From: Oscillospiraceae bacterium
GTDB taxonomy: Bacteria; Bacillota; Clostridia; Oscillospirales; Oscillospiraceae
Length of the DNA stretch: 47,826 nt
Assembly: GCA_017519005.1 (NCBI GenBank)
Contig: JAFWTG010000074.1
Coordinates: 1-47,826, forward strand
Direction of reading: 5' to 3'
This document shows, piece by piece, positions 41,219-47,826 of the stretch (position 1 is its first letter; each line of letters begins with the position of its first letter). Under the pieces are notes generated by a model that did no database searches, was not told the origin of the DNA, and was given only the letters and a program-made list of their open reading frames with translations. A program made the translations under genes and the position numbers.

Positions 41219-43294
41219 ATGAATGTGAAAAAGCTCAGACAAACGCTGGGACTGCTGCTCTGCCTGCTGACGCTGATCGGGGCGCTGCCGTCTGCGGCGC
41301 TGGCGGCGGAAGAGACCTATGTCCTGATGAACATCCCCTACGCCGACTTTTATGCATCGGAACTGGGCGAAACGGACAAGGCCGTGGACGCCGTAAGTTC
41401 CTCTACGCTGAATAAGCCCAGGACGGGTACGCTGGCCGGCGGCTCCTACCACGTCAATGCTGACGGCAGTGACATCAGCGGCGTCATCTATCCCGTGCTT
41501 GTCAAGGACTCTGCGGCGCTGGCGGGGCTGAACCGCCTGGACGATACGGCCCGCGTGGAGATCACCGTCGTGAACCGGGGTCAGGAGAGAACCACCGTCT
41601 ATGAGGGCGCGGATGCGTTGTTTGAGGCTCCGAGCTACTCCTACTATGTGTTGAAAGAAAGGCCCGCCTGTTACAAAGAACTCTCCGTCACGAACGGCGC
41701 GCTGCGCTTTTCCGCTGTGCGCGGCGCGGCTTCCACACAGGAGGGCGTCGTCCCCACGCTGACGATGGGCGGACGGCATACAGACATCGAAATCGTTCTG
41801 GAAAACACAGCCGCCATCGCGGCGGATACCGTTGTCAGCGGCGTGGTGCTGACGGCTTCCGACGGCAGCCAATACGGGCTGCGCCACGTTTATAACATCT
41901 GGCGCGGGACGCAGCTGGGCTGGAACCTGGACGAAGGGGCCGCAGGGCTCGCCGGAAAGACGCTCACCAACATTCGATACTATACCCGTGACGCCATTCT
42001 GGACTATCCGGTTCAGTTGACCATCGGTAAGGCAGGCTATGTCCAAATGAACATCCCCTACGCCGAATTCTACGCCGCAGAGTTGGGCGAAGCGGACGCG
42101 CCGGACGCGGTCAGCGCGGCCACCAAAAACAAACGGAGCAACGGAGGCCTGGCCTCCGGCTCCTATCATGTCAGCGCGGAGGGCGACGGCGTAGACGGCG
42201 TCAGCTATCCTGTGTTCGTCCCGGATCTGGATATGCTGGATGCTGCGCTGGAGGTCACCGACGCACGCAGCGTGGAGATCACCACCAGCGCCCGCGGCCA
42301 GACGAATACCGCGACCTATGCGGGCAGGGATTCTCTGTTTGAAGCCCCGGACCATGCCTGGTATGCGCTGTCGGAGAAGCCCGCAAAGTACAAGACGCTC
42401 TCCGTGGCGGAGGACGGCGGCTTCCGCTTCTCCGCAGTGGGCGGGCGCGCCGCAACGGTGGAAGGTGTCAGCGCCACCGTGACCTACAACGGACGGCACA
42501 CTTCCATTGAAATGGTACTGGAAGGCACGGAGGGGATCGCCAAAGGCGACGCCGTCAGCGCTGTGGTGCTGACCACCGAGGACGGCGCGAAATACGGCAT
42601 GGGCCATGTGACGAACATCTGGCGGGCCACGGAGCTGGGTTGGAACCTGGACGAGCCGCTGGCGGCCATCGACGGAAAAACGATTACCAACATCCGCTAC
42701 TACACCCCGTCTGCCGTGCTGGATTTCCCGGTGCAGATCGCCATCGCGGACCTGGGGGCCACCGGATACTACGATGTGCCGAAGGACGCCGACTATGCCG
42801 AGGCGCTGATCTGGGCCAGGAAAAACCGCGTCACCAGCGGAACCGGAAACGGGACCTTCTCCCCGGAACTGACCGTAAACCGGGCGACTCTGGTCACCTT
42901 CCTCTGGAAACGCGCCGGACAGCCGCAGCCTGAATCCGTCGAAACCCCCTTCACGGACATCCGGGAGGACGACTGGTATTGTAAAGCGGTCCTCTGGGCG
43001 GTTGAAAACGGCATCATCGACGGCACGGGCGCGGACCGCTTCAGCCCCATGCAGACCGTGGACCGCGCACAGATCATCGGCGTCCTCTGGAAAGCCGAAG
43101 GACGGCCCGCCCCCGCCGCGCAAAAGGCCTTTGACGATGTGAAGCCCGAGGCCTGGTACCGTGACGCCGCCTCCTGGGCGGCGGAGAAGGGCCTGATCGA
43201 AGCCGGAAGCAGCTTCCGGGCCGAGACGCCCTACACCCGCGCCGAGATCGTGTCCCTGCTCTATGCAACGGCGCGGTCTGATCCACAAAGCTGA
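41219..43294 (+). CDS. SLH surface protein with two tandem repeats carrying flavinylation-like motifs
   Basis: The 691-residue secreted protein has a signal peptide (cleavage near A-L-A-A) and two homologous repeats of about 240 residues. Each repeat starts Y-V-x-M-N-I-P-Y-A-[DE]-F-Y-A-x-E-L-G-E and contains S-Y-H-V-[NS]-A, F-E-A-P, K-T/E-L-S-V, I-W-R-[AG]-T-[QE]-L-G-W-N-L-D-E and K-T-[LI]-T-N-I-R-Y-Y-T. The repeats may be the module called Tp47 domain C in databases (uncertain). Each has a motif near the ApbE target D-x-x-S-G-A-T: D57-A-V-S-S-S-T63 and D296-A-V-S-A-A-T302. Three SLH repeats close the protein. A DtxR-type operator lies upstream. The start with AGAGG seven bases before is chosen. 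Confidence 0.8.
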   Translation: MNVKKLRQTLGLLLCLLTLIGALPSAALAAEETYVLMNIPYADFYASELGETDKAVDAVSSSTLNKPRTGTLAGGSYHVNADGSDISGVIYPVLVKDSAALAGLNRLDDTARVEITVVNRGQERTTVYEGADALFEAPSYSYYVLKERPACYKELSVTNGALRFSAVRGAASTQEGVVPTLTMGGRHTDIEIVLENTAAIAADTVVSGVVLTASDGSQYGLRHVYNIWRGTQLGWNLDEGAAGLAGKTLTNIRYYTRDAILDYPVQLTIGKAGYVQMNIPYAEFYAAELGEADAPDAVSAATKNKRSNGGLASGSYHVSAEGDGVDGVSYPVFVPDLDMLDAALEVTDARSVEITTSARGQTNTATYAGRDSLFEAPDHAWYALSEKPAKYKTLSVAEDGGFRFSAVGGRAATVEGVSATVTYNGRHTSIEMVLEGTEGIAKGDAVSAVVLTTEDGAKYGMGHVTNIWRATELGWNLDEPLAAIDGKTITNIRYYTPSAVLDFPVQIAIADLGATGYYDVPKDADYAEALIWARKNRVTSGTGNGTFSPELTVNRATLVTFLWKRAGQPQPESVETPFTDIREDDWYCKAVLWAVENGIIDGTGADRFSPMQTVDRAQIIGVLWKAEGRPAPAAQKAFDDVKPEAWYRDAASWAAEKGLIEAGSSFRAETPYTRAEIVSLLYATARSDPQS

Positions 43295-43317
43295 GTTTTC
43301 CCACTTCTCCTTTTTGG

Positions 43318-43356
43318 CCGGGGTCGTCCGCCCGTCGGGCGTCCCCGGTGTTTTTT
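43318..43356 (+). terminator. Partial terminator between the SLH and reductase genes
   Basis: CCGGGG...CCCCGG encloses an inner CGCCCG/CGGGCG stem and is followed by TGTTTTTT. Read-through would give less reductase than SLH protein from the shared promoter. I see no separate promoter in the 72-base gap. Confidence 0.8.
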
Positions 43357-43366
43357 ATCCTGGAAC

Positions 43367-44926
43367 ATGGAGGTGCCGTCTTTGGTTTTTCTGATCTCTC
43401 TCGCCCTGGCGCTGCTGCTGGTGCTACTGCTGGGCAAGCAGCTGCGGACCGCGCCGGGGCCGTTTTATCTCTGTGCCGCGCTGCTGTCCCTTGCCGTCGT
43501 GGTCTGCGCCTTTGCCGGGGTCCGCTTCCCGGCCTTTGTCAACAGCTGGATCTGGCCCATTTTCGCCCGGGGCGCGCTGGCGGGTGCGCTGTTTGTGCTG
43601 GTGATGGTGGCCGGAGCCTTCCCCAACGGTTCCAGGGGAGCGCGAACGCTGATGCCCGTCCGCGGGCCTCTGTCCATTCTGGCCGGGATTTTCACCCTTG
43701 CCCACAACGTGGCGTACGGCAAGACCTATTTCGTCCTGCTGTTTACGGACGCCGCCAGCCTGCCCACAGCGACGCTGCTGGCGGCCCTCTGCTCCGTCGT
43801 CATGGATCTGGTGATGCTGCCGCTGTGGATCACCAGCTTCCCTGCTGTCCGAAAAAAGATGCGGCCAAAAGCCTGGAAACGCCTGCAGCGCTGGGCCTAT
43901 CTGTTCTATGCCCTGCTTTGCCTCCACATCCTGCTGCTGACCATCCCCAACGCGCTGCGGGGCCGTCTCGGTTACGGACTGACCGTGTTCGTCTACACCG
44001 CGATCTTCGTCGCTTACGCCGCCTGCCGGATTCTGAAAGCGCTGGCCCGCCGTCGGCAGAGCGAAACGGGGCTGGCGCGCCGCCAGCTGGTCGCCCTTTT
44101 CTTTGCGCGGCTGCTCGCTGCGGCATTGACGCTGGCGGTTTCCGCAGCGCGAGAGGCGCAGGACGGGGAAGGGGCTTCCGCAGCGGCCGTCTCCACGGAA
44201 CCGCTCTCGGCGTCCGAGGCCTCGGAAGCAACGGAGTCTCTGCCGTCACCACCGCCCGCGCCGGAAAGCACGGACGCGTCGTCCACGCCGGAGCCCGACT
44301 TGACGCCGGAAGTGACGCCCACCGCGTCCGTCTCAAGCCCATCCCCGGACCCGGAAGCAAAGGGAGAAGCGCAGCCGGAACCGGAACCCACGGCCACGTC
44401 AGCGCCGACGCCGGAACCGGAGACCGCAGCCGCGCCCGAACCCACGGCGAAACCGGCACCGAAGCCGACGCCGGAACCGACGCCGCAGCCCACGGCGCAA
44501 GCCACCCCGACGCCGGAACCGACGCCGGAACCGACGCAGCAGCCCACCCCGGAACCCACCCCGGAGCCGACTCCGGAACCTACGCCCGAACCTACGCCGG
44601 AGCCGACTCCGGTGCCCACCCCCGAGCCCACGCCTGTCCGGGTCTATCAGGACGGGACCTACAGCGGATCCGGCGTCGGAAACCTGGGTACGGCCGGAGA
44701 CGTGGCCGTATCCGTGACCATCCGGGACGACCGCATTGTGGACATCCGCATCACTGCGTTCAAGGATGACGTGGATTACTTCGACCCCGGCGCAGACGGT
44801 GCGCGGATGATCGCCGCCATGCTGTCCGCGCAGTCGCCGAATGTGGACGGCGTTTCCGGCGCGACCTATTCTTCCGAGGGCCTGCGCGCCGCCGTCCGCG
44901 CCGCTTTGAGCCAGGCCAGGAGATAA
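43367..44926 (+). CDS. Ferric-reductase-like membrane domain fused to an FMN-binding domain
   Basis: The 519-residue protein joins three parts. Residues 1-260 hold about seven transmembrane helices arranged like MsrQ/ferric-reductase haem proteins, with His113 (T-L-A-H-N-V-A-Y-G) and His187 (C-L-H-I-L-L-L-T) as likely haem ligands. Residues 265-425 are an acidic linker ending in Thr-Pro-Glu-Pro repeats, long enough to cross the wall. Residues 428-519 are an FMN-binding domain (D-G-T-Y-S-G-S-G) with the flavinylation motif D494-G-V-S-G-A-T500. It should pass electrons from the membrane through haem to FMN outside. ATG 43367 has no clear site. TTG 43382, eight bases after GGAGG, is a real alternative. 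Confidence 0.85.
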   Translation: MEVPSLVFLISLALALLLVLLLGKQLRTAPGPFYLCAALLSLAVVVCAFAGVRFPAFVNSWIWPIFARGALAGALFVLVMVAGAFPNGSRGARTLMPVRGPLSILAGIFTLAHNVAYGKTYFVLLFTDAASLPTATLLAALCSVVMDLVMLPLWITSFPAVRKKMRPKAWKRLQRWAYLFYALLCLHILLLTIPNALRGRLGYGLTVFVYTAIFVAYAACRILKALARRRQSETGLARRQLVALFFARLLAAALTLAVSAAREAQDGEGASAAAVSTEPLSASEASEATESLPSPPPAPESTDASSTPEPDLTPEVTPTASVSSPSPDPEAKGEAQPEPEPTATSAPTPEPETAAAPEPTAKPAPKPTPEPTPQPTAQATPTPEPTPEPTQQPTPEPTPEPTPEPTPEPTPEPTPVPTPEPTPVRVYQDGTYSGSGVGNLGTAGDVAVSVTIRDDRIVDIRITAFKDDVDYFDPGADGARMIAAMLSAQSPNVDGVSGATYSSEGLRAAVRAALSQARR

Positions 44927-44943
44927 GACCTGTCCATACGAAA

Positions 44944-44987
44944 CCGCACAGTTCTGACATGCCCATCGCGCAGTCAGAATTGTGCGG
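44944..44987. terminator. Bidirectional terminator between reductase and HMA genes
   Basis: CCGCACAGTTCTGAC pairs with GTCAGAATTGTGCGG (one G-T pair) around a 14-base loop. On the plus strand it is followed by CCTTCGTGTTTATTTTT. Confidence 0.85.
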
Positions 44988-44996
44988 CCTTCGTGT

Positions 44997-45248
44997 TTAT
45001 TTTTGAAACCAGCGCTTCTTCTCGTGGGGCGCCGATTCCACGCCCAGGCAGCGGTAGCCTGTGGCGTCAATGGCCTGTCGCAGCAGCGCTCCGTCCACGG
45101 CCTGTTCCGTCAGGAACACCGCCTCCCCCTTGCGCCGGTTGGCGCTGACTTGCCTGGCGGAGGGGATCGCCTTTCGGATCGCCTCGCTGATATGCGCCTC
45201 GCACATGGGGCACATCATGCCGTCGATTTTCACTGTGGTCTTGATCAT
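44997..45248 (-). CDS. Heavy-metal-associated (HMA) domain protein
   Basis: The 83-residue protein is a single ferredoxin-like HMA domain with the metal-binding loop G-M-M-C-P-M-C-E-A-H-I (Cys13 and Cys16). The end reads A-T-G-Y-R-C-L-G-V, like copper chaperones and HMA domains of P-type ATPases. The extra M-C-P-M-C spacing and a later Cys are ordinary variants. The ATG at 45248 has an AAAGG site eight bases upstream. Its promoter carries a DtxR-type palindrome, so it appears to belong to the same metal regulon as the redox and Feo genes. It could carry a transition metal, but which one cannot be told. Confidence 0.85.
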   Translation of the reverse strand: MIKTTVKIDGMMCPMCEAHISEAIRKAIPSARQVSANRRKGEAVFLTEQAVDGALLRQAIDATGYRCLGVESAPHEKKRWFQK

Positions 45249-45279
45249 GTGTCTCACCTTTCCAAAGCTCGTTTCCAGA

Positions 45280-45297
45280 AGTTAGGCTTATCTAATT
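45280..45297. promoter_or_regulatory. DtxR-type operator of the HMA gene
   Basis: AGTTAGGCTTATCTAATT keeps the TTAG and CTAA half-sites of the other three boxes with the same spacing. It lies just downstream of the HMA promoter. Confidence 0.65.
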
Positions 45298-45301
45298 GCT
45301 G

Positions 45302-45330
45302 ATGATAGCACATCTGTTCCCGTTTGAAAA
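45302..45330 (-). promoter_or_regulatory. Promoter of the HMA gene
   Basis: On the minus strand TTTTCA (45330-45325) and TATCAT (45307-45302) are 17 bases apart. The -35 is weak. The operator at 45280-45297 sits where the transcript begins. Confidence 0.5.
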
Positions 45331-45357
45331 GACTTTTTTTTCCGCCGAGACGAAAAG

Positions 45358-45390
45358 CCCTCCGATCCGGCTTCCGCGCAGATCGGAGGA
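45358..45390 (-). terminator. Terminator of the DtxR-type repressor gene
   Basis: On the minus strand a nine-bp stem (CCTCCGATC/GATCGGAGG) with a 13-base loop is followed by GCTTTTCG. Confidence 0.75.
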
Positions 45391-45409
45391 CTTGCATGTG
45401 TGAGAAAGC

Positions 45410-45778
45410 TCAGCGGTACATTTGGGCATGTCTGCGAATGGCCTCGAAGGTCTCCACGCTCAGGTCGTGTTCGATCTTGCAGGCGTCCTGCCGGGCGGTC
45501 TCCGGGTTGACGCCCAGGCCGATGAACAGTTCGGTCAGGAGCTTGTGGCGCTCGTAAATCCGCTCCGCGATCTCCAGCCCCGGAGGGAGCAGCACGATCA
45601 TCCCCGCCGGGTCCAGCGTGATATAGCCGCTCTCCCGCAGGCGTTTGGTTGCGTAGCTGACGCTGGGCTTGGTTACGCCCAGCTTTTCCGCCACGTCGAT
45701 GGAGCGGATGTAGCCCCGCTCCTCCTTGAGCATCAGCATGGCTTCCAGATAGTTTTCTGCGGATTCATGGATCGTCAT
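45410..45778 (-). CDS. DtxR/MntR-family metal-dependent repressor
   Basis: The 122-residue regulator has a winged helix-turn-helix (I-R-S-I-D-V-A-E-K-L-G-V-T-K-P-S-V-S-Y-A) and a dimerisation/metal domain. The metal-site pattern is E-S-A-E-N-Y-L-E-A at the N-terminus plus Y-E-R-H-K-L-L-T-E and K-I-E-H-D-L. No SH3 domain is present, so it is the short MntR-like form. It probably binds Fe2+ or Mn2+ and represses the genes with GTTAG/CTAAC palindromes around it. The ATG at 45778 is chosen for its AGG spacing; ATG 45784 is also possible. It diverges from feoA. Whether it senses iron or manganese cannot be told; the targets argue for iron. Confidence 0.88.
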   Translation of the reverse strand: MTIHESAENYLEAMLMLKEERGYIRSIDVAEKLGVTKPSVSYATKRLRESGYITLDPAGMIVLLPPGLEIAERIYERHKLLTELFIGLGVNPETARQDACKIEHDLSVETFEAIRRHAQMYR

Positions 45779-45807
45779 TTTCATCACCTGCTGAAAAGAT
45801 TACCATA

Positions 45808-45835
45808 AAAATATGCAAAAAGCAAGAAAAATCAA
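45808..45835 (-). promoter_or_regulatory. Possible promoter of the repressor gene
   Basis: On the minus strand TTGATT (45835-45830) and TATTTT (45813-45808) are 16 bases apart. No DtxR-type box is near it, so the repressor may be made constitutively. Confidence 0.45.
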
Positions 45836-45854
45836 AGTGCAGGGAAGTTCGCTC

Positions 45855-45883
45855 TTGACAACAAGAGTTAAGTATGTTAAACT
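45855..45883 (+). promoter_or_regulatory. Promoter of the feo operon
   Basis: TTGACA (45855-45860) and TAAACT (45878-45883) are 17 bases apart, directly upstream of a DtxR-type palindrome. Confidence 0.75.
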
Positions 45884-45890
45884 CCCAGAC

Positions 45891-45908
45891 GGTTAGGAGA
45901 ACCTAACC
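45891..45908. promoter_or_regulatory. DtxR-type operator of the feo operon
   Basis: GGTTAGG-AGAA-CCTAACC is a perfect inverted repeat starting about +1 of the predicted feo transcript. A weaker half-site pair follows near 45924-45940 (AGTTAG...TTAAT). Confidence 0.85.
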
Positions 45909-45973
45909 TTTTGCCGAATCGCAAGTTAGTTTCATTTAATTCTGTGGCACGGTGCAAGGAGGGGGGAAAAGCG

Positions 45974-46186
45974 ATGATGCCGCTGTATCTGTCGGGGGCG
46001 GGGGAGGAAGCCGTCATCCTGCGCCTGGGCGGGACGCCGGAGCTGAAAAAGCACCTGGAGGACATGGGCTTTGTCGTCGGCGGGACCGTCACGGTGCTGA
46101 ATACCATCGGCGGGAACCTGATCGTCAAGGTCAAGGAGTCCCGCGTGGCCCTCAGCCGCGAAATGGCCGGGAAGATCATGGTCTGA
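45974..46186 (+). CDS. feoA: FeoA-family protein (first copy)
   Basis: This 70-residue SH3-like protein begins M-M-P-L-Y-L-S-G-A-G-E-E-A-V-I-L-R-L-G-G. It has the family pattern L-E-D-M-G-F-V-V-G-G-T-V-T-V-L-N and ends K-E-S-R-V-A-L-S-R-E-M-A-G-K-I-M-V. FeoA is a cytoplasmic partner of the Fe(II) transporter FeoB. The site AAGGAGGGGGG precedes the ATG by seven bases. A second FeoA and then FeoB follow, so the operon is feoA-feoA-feoB under a DtxR-type operator. Confidence 0.9.
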   Translation: MMPLYLSGAGEEAVILRLGGTPELKKHLEDMGFVVGGTVTVLNTIGGNLIVKVKESRVALSREMAGKIMV

Positions 46187-46216
46187 TCCAATTTGAATCG
46201 AAAAGGAGCGATGAGG

Positions 46217-46453
46217 ATGAAAACACTCAGAGACGCGAAAGTCGGCGAGACCGTCCGGGTCGTGAAGCTGCACGGCGCGGGCGCGGTCAAGCGGCGGATC
46301 ATGGACATGGGCGTTACGAAGGGCGTAGAGATCTACGTCCGCAAGCTGGCCCCGCTGGGCGACCCGGTGGAGGTGAACGTGCGGGGCTATGAGCTGTCCA
46401 TCCGCAAGGCCGACGCGGAAATGATCGAAGTGGAGGAAAGGAGCGGCATATGA
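46217..46453 (+). CDS. feoA: FeoA-family protein (second copy)
   Basis: This 78-residue FeoA has the typical start M-K-T-L-R-D-A-K-V-G-E-T-V-R-V-V-K-L. R-R-I-M-D-M-G-V-T-K-G-V-E-I-Y-V-R and V-R-G-Y-E-L-S-I-R-K follow. It is closer to textbook FeoA than the first copy. AGGAG lies seven bases before the ATG at 46217. Its stop overlaps the feoB start by four bases (ATGA), so it is translationally coupled to feoB. Confidence 0.92.
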   Translation: MKTLRDAKVGETVRVVKLHGAGAVKRRIMDMGVTKGVEIYVRKLAPLGDPVEVNVRGYELSIRKADAEMIEVEERSGI

Positions 46454-47826
46454 AAACTGGAATTCGCATCGCCCTTGCCGGCAACCCCAACTGCGGCAAG
46501 ACGACGCTGTTCAACGCGCTGACCGGGACCCAGCAGTATGTGGGCAACTGGCCCGGCGTGACGGTGGAGAAGAAGGAGGGCCGCGTGCGCGGCCAGAAGG
46601 ACGTGACCGTCACGGACCTACCCGGCATCTACTCTCTGTCCCCTTACACGCTGGAGGAGGTCGTGGCCCGGAACTATCTGATCGACGAACAGCCCGACGT
46701 GGTGCTGAACATCGTCGACGCCACGAATCTGGAGCGCAACCTCTATCTGACCACCCAACTGGTGGAGATCGGCATCCCCGTGGTCATTGCCCTGAACATG
46801 ATGGACCTGGTGCGCAAGTCCGGCGACACCATCCACACGGAGGAACTGGGCCGCGCCCTGGGTTGCCGGATTGTTGAGATCTCCGCGCTCAAGGGCGAGG
46901 GGATCGACGCGGCGGTCCGCGCCTGCGTGGAGGCCGCCCAGGGGCCGAGGACCGTGCCCCAGCACAGCTTTTCCGGCGTGGTGGAGCACGCCCTGGCCCA
47001 CATCGAGGAGATTACGGTCCACAACATGCCGGAGGAGCGCCAGCGCTGGTATGCCGTCAAGCTCTTCGAGCGGGATGAAAAGGTCCAGAGCAAGCTGGCC
47101 CTCAGCGACGGGATCAAAGCACATATCGAACAGGATATCGCCGCGGCGGAGCGGGAGCTGGACGACGACGCGGAGAGCATCATTACCAACGAGCGCTACA
47201 TCTACATCGCGGGCCTGATGCGCGGGTGCTATCAGAAAAAGAACAGGACCAAACAGAGTACCTCCGACCGGATCGACAAGATCGTCACCAACCGCATCCT
47301 GGCGCTGCCGATTTTCATCGGAGTCATGTTCCTGGTCTACGCCCTGTCCATGGGCACCTCCATCGCCGACGGCGGCATTTCCATCGGCACCTTCCTGACC
47401 GACTGGGCCAACGACGTGCTGGGCGGGGCCTGGCTGACCGACGGCTCCCGCGCCATCCTGGAGAGCTGGAACGCCGCCCCCTGGCTGGTGGGTCTGATCT
47501 CCGACGGCATCCTGGCCGGCGTGGGCGCGGTGTTGGGCTTCGTGCCCCAGATGCTGGTGCTGTTCCTGATGCTTTGCCTGCTGGAGGACTGCGGCTACAT
47601 GGCGCGCATCGCCTTCATCATGGACCGCATCTTCCGCCGCTTCGGCCTGAGCGGCAAGAGCTTCATCCCCATGCTGGTGGGTACCGGCTGCGGCATCCCC
47701 GGCGTCATGGCCTCCCGCACGATTGAAAACGAGCGTGACCGCCGCATGACCATCATGACCACCACCTTCATGCCCTGCGGGGCGAAAATGCCCATCGTCG
47801 GCCTGATCGCGGGCGCGCTGTTCGGC
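46450..47826 (+). CDS. feoB: Ferrous iron transporter FeoB (cut by the window end)
   Basis: The visible 459 residues begin with the GTPase domain: G-N-P-N-C-G-K-T-T (G1), the threonine of G-N-W-P-G-V-T-V-E (G2), D-L-P-G-I-Y-S (G3), N-M-M-D (G4) and S-A-L-K (G5). A helical GDI-like region (about residues 170-265) follows, then the first core membrane helices with the gate region V-G-T-G-C-G-I-P-G-V-M-A. FeoB imports Fe2+ across the cytoplasmic membrane. The frame is still open at 47826, so the C-terminal part lies outside. The position after two feoA genes and a DtxR-type operator is classic. Confidence 0.95.
   Translation, partial: MKTGIRIALAGNPNCGKTTLFNALTGTQQYVGNWPGVTVEKKEGRVRGQKDVTVTDLPGIYSLSPYTLEEVVARNYLIDEQPDVVLNIVDATNLERNLYLTTQLVEIGIPVVIALNMMDLVRKSGDTIHTEELGRALGCRIVEISALKGEGIDAAVRACVEAAQGPRTVPQHSFSGVVEHALAHIEEITVHNMPEERQRWYAVKLFERDEKVQSKLALSDGIKAHIEQDIAAAERELDDDAESIITNERYIYIAGLMRGCYQKKNRTKQSTSDRIDKIVTNRILALPIFIGVMFLVYALSMGTSIADGGISIGTFLTDWANDVLGGAWLTDGSRAILESWNAAPWLVGLISDGILAGVGAVLGFVPQMLVLFLMLCLLEDCGYMARIAFIMDRIFRRFGLSGKSFIPMLVGTGCGIPGVMASRTIENERDRRMTIMTTTFMPCGAKMPIVGLIAGALFG

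Noticed and set aside
41219-43294. SLH repeat protein taken as an ordinary S-layer protein
   Set aside because: The DtxR-type operator, adjacent apbE and reductase genes, and the DAVSxxT motifs point to a redox or iron role, so it is described as part of that module.
44400-44640. Tandem nucleotide repeat that could be mistaken for a CRISPR or minisatellite array
   Set aside because: It encodes the Thr-Pro-Glu-Pro linker of the reductase fusion in frame. There are no unique spacers of constant length and no cas genes.

Overview
The window looks like the chromosome of a spore-forming, anaerobic Clostridia member, probably an Oscillospiraceae-type gut bacterium. The evidence is a SpoIIE homologue, several very large S-layer-homology (SLH) surface proteins, extracellular CxxC-repeat modules typical of that group, a short DtxR-type regulator and a moderately high G+C content with strong Gram-positive ribosome binding sites. 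This assignment is inferred from gene content only.

Layout. 1-265: an AT-rich alien end fused at a GATC site to a truncated cyclophilin gene. 284-4470: smpB, then a Gate-domain membrane protein, a zinc-ribbon membrane protein and a TPM-domain protein. 4550-7945: a secreted caspase-fold (clan CD) peptidase-like SLH protein on the minus strand. 8240-11492: two tandem NhaC-type antiporters. 11605-12042: tRNA-Thr beside an integrase remnant. 12056-23488: an operon that looks like an undescribed peptide-maturation (RiPP-like) system, with a PqqD-like recognition protein, lipoprotein, 2570-residue SLH/fibro-slime surface protein, four-cysteine small peptide, HprK-like kinase and radical SAM/SPASM enzyme. 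23577-27816: a sugar ABC importer (binding protein and two permeases, no ATPase) with a LacI repressor. 28228-29995: a frameshifted HIT gene, rhaD and a 57-residue protein. 30107-33074: a PyrF-like protein lacking the catalytic lysine, a phosphatase-acetyltransferase fusion and fba. 33441-39008: spoIIE, a small membrane protein, ahcY and mgtE. 39093-39382: tRNA-Arg and tRNA-Pro.

39456-47826 is a coherent metal-regulated module: a Gx/EetB-like membrane protein, ApbE flavin transferase, an SLH protein with two repeats that carry flavinylation-like motifs, a ferric-reductase-like membrane domain fused to an FMN-binding domain, an HMA protein, a DtxR/MntR-type repressor and feoA-feoA-feoB. Four DtxR-type palindromes with GTTAG/CTAAC half-sites sit at the promoters. 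My inference is that electrons cross the membrane through haem, pass to covalently bound FMN outside the cell, reduce Fe(III), and Feo imports the Fe(II), all switched on by iron shortage.

Two candidate new systems stand out: the peptide-maturation operon tied to a giant surface protein, and the iron-regulated surface flavoprotein/Feo module.
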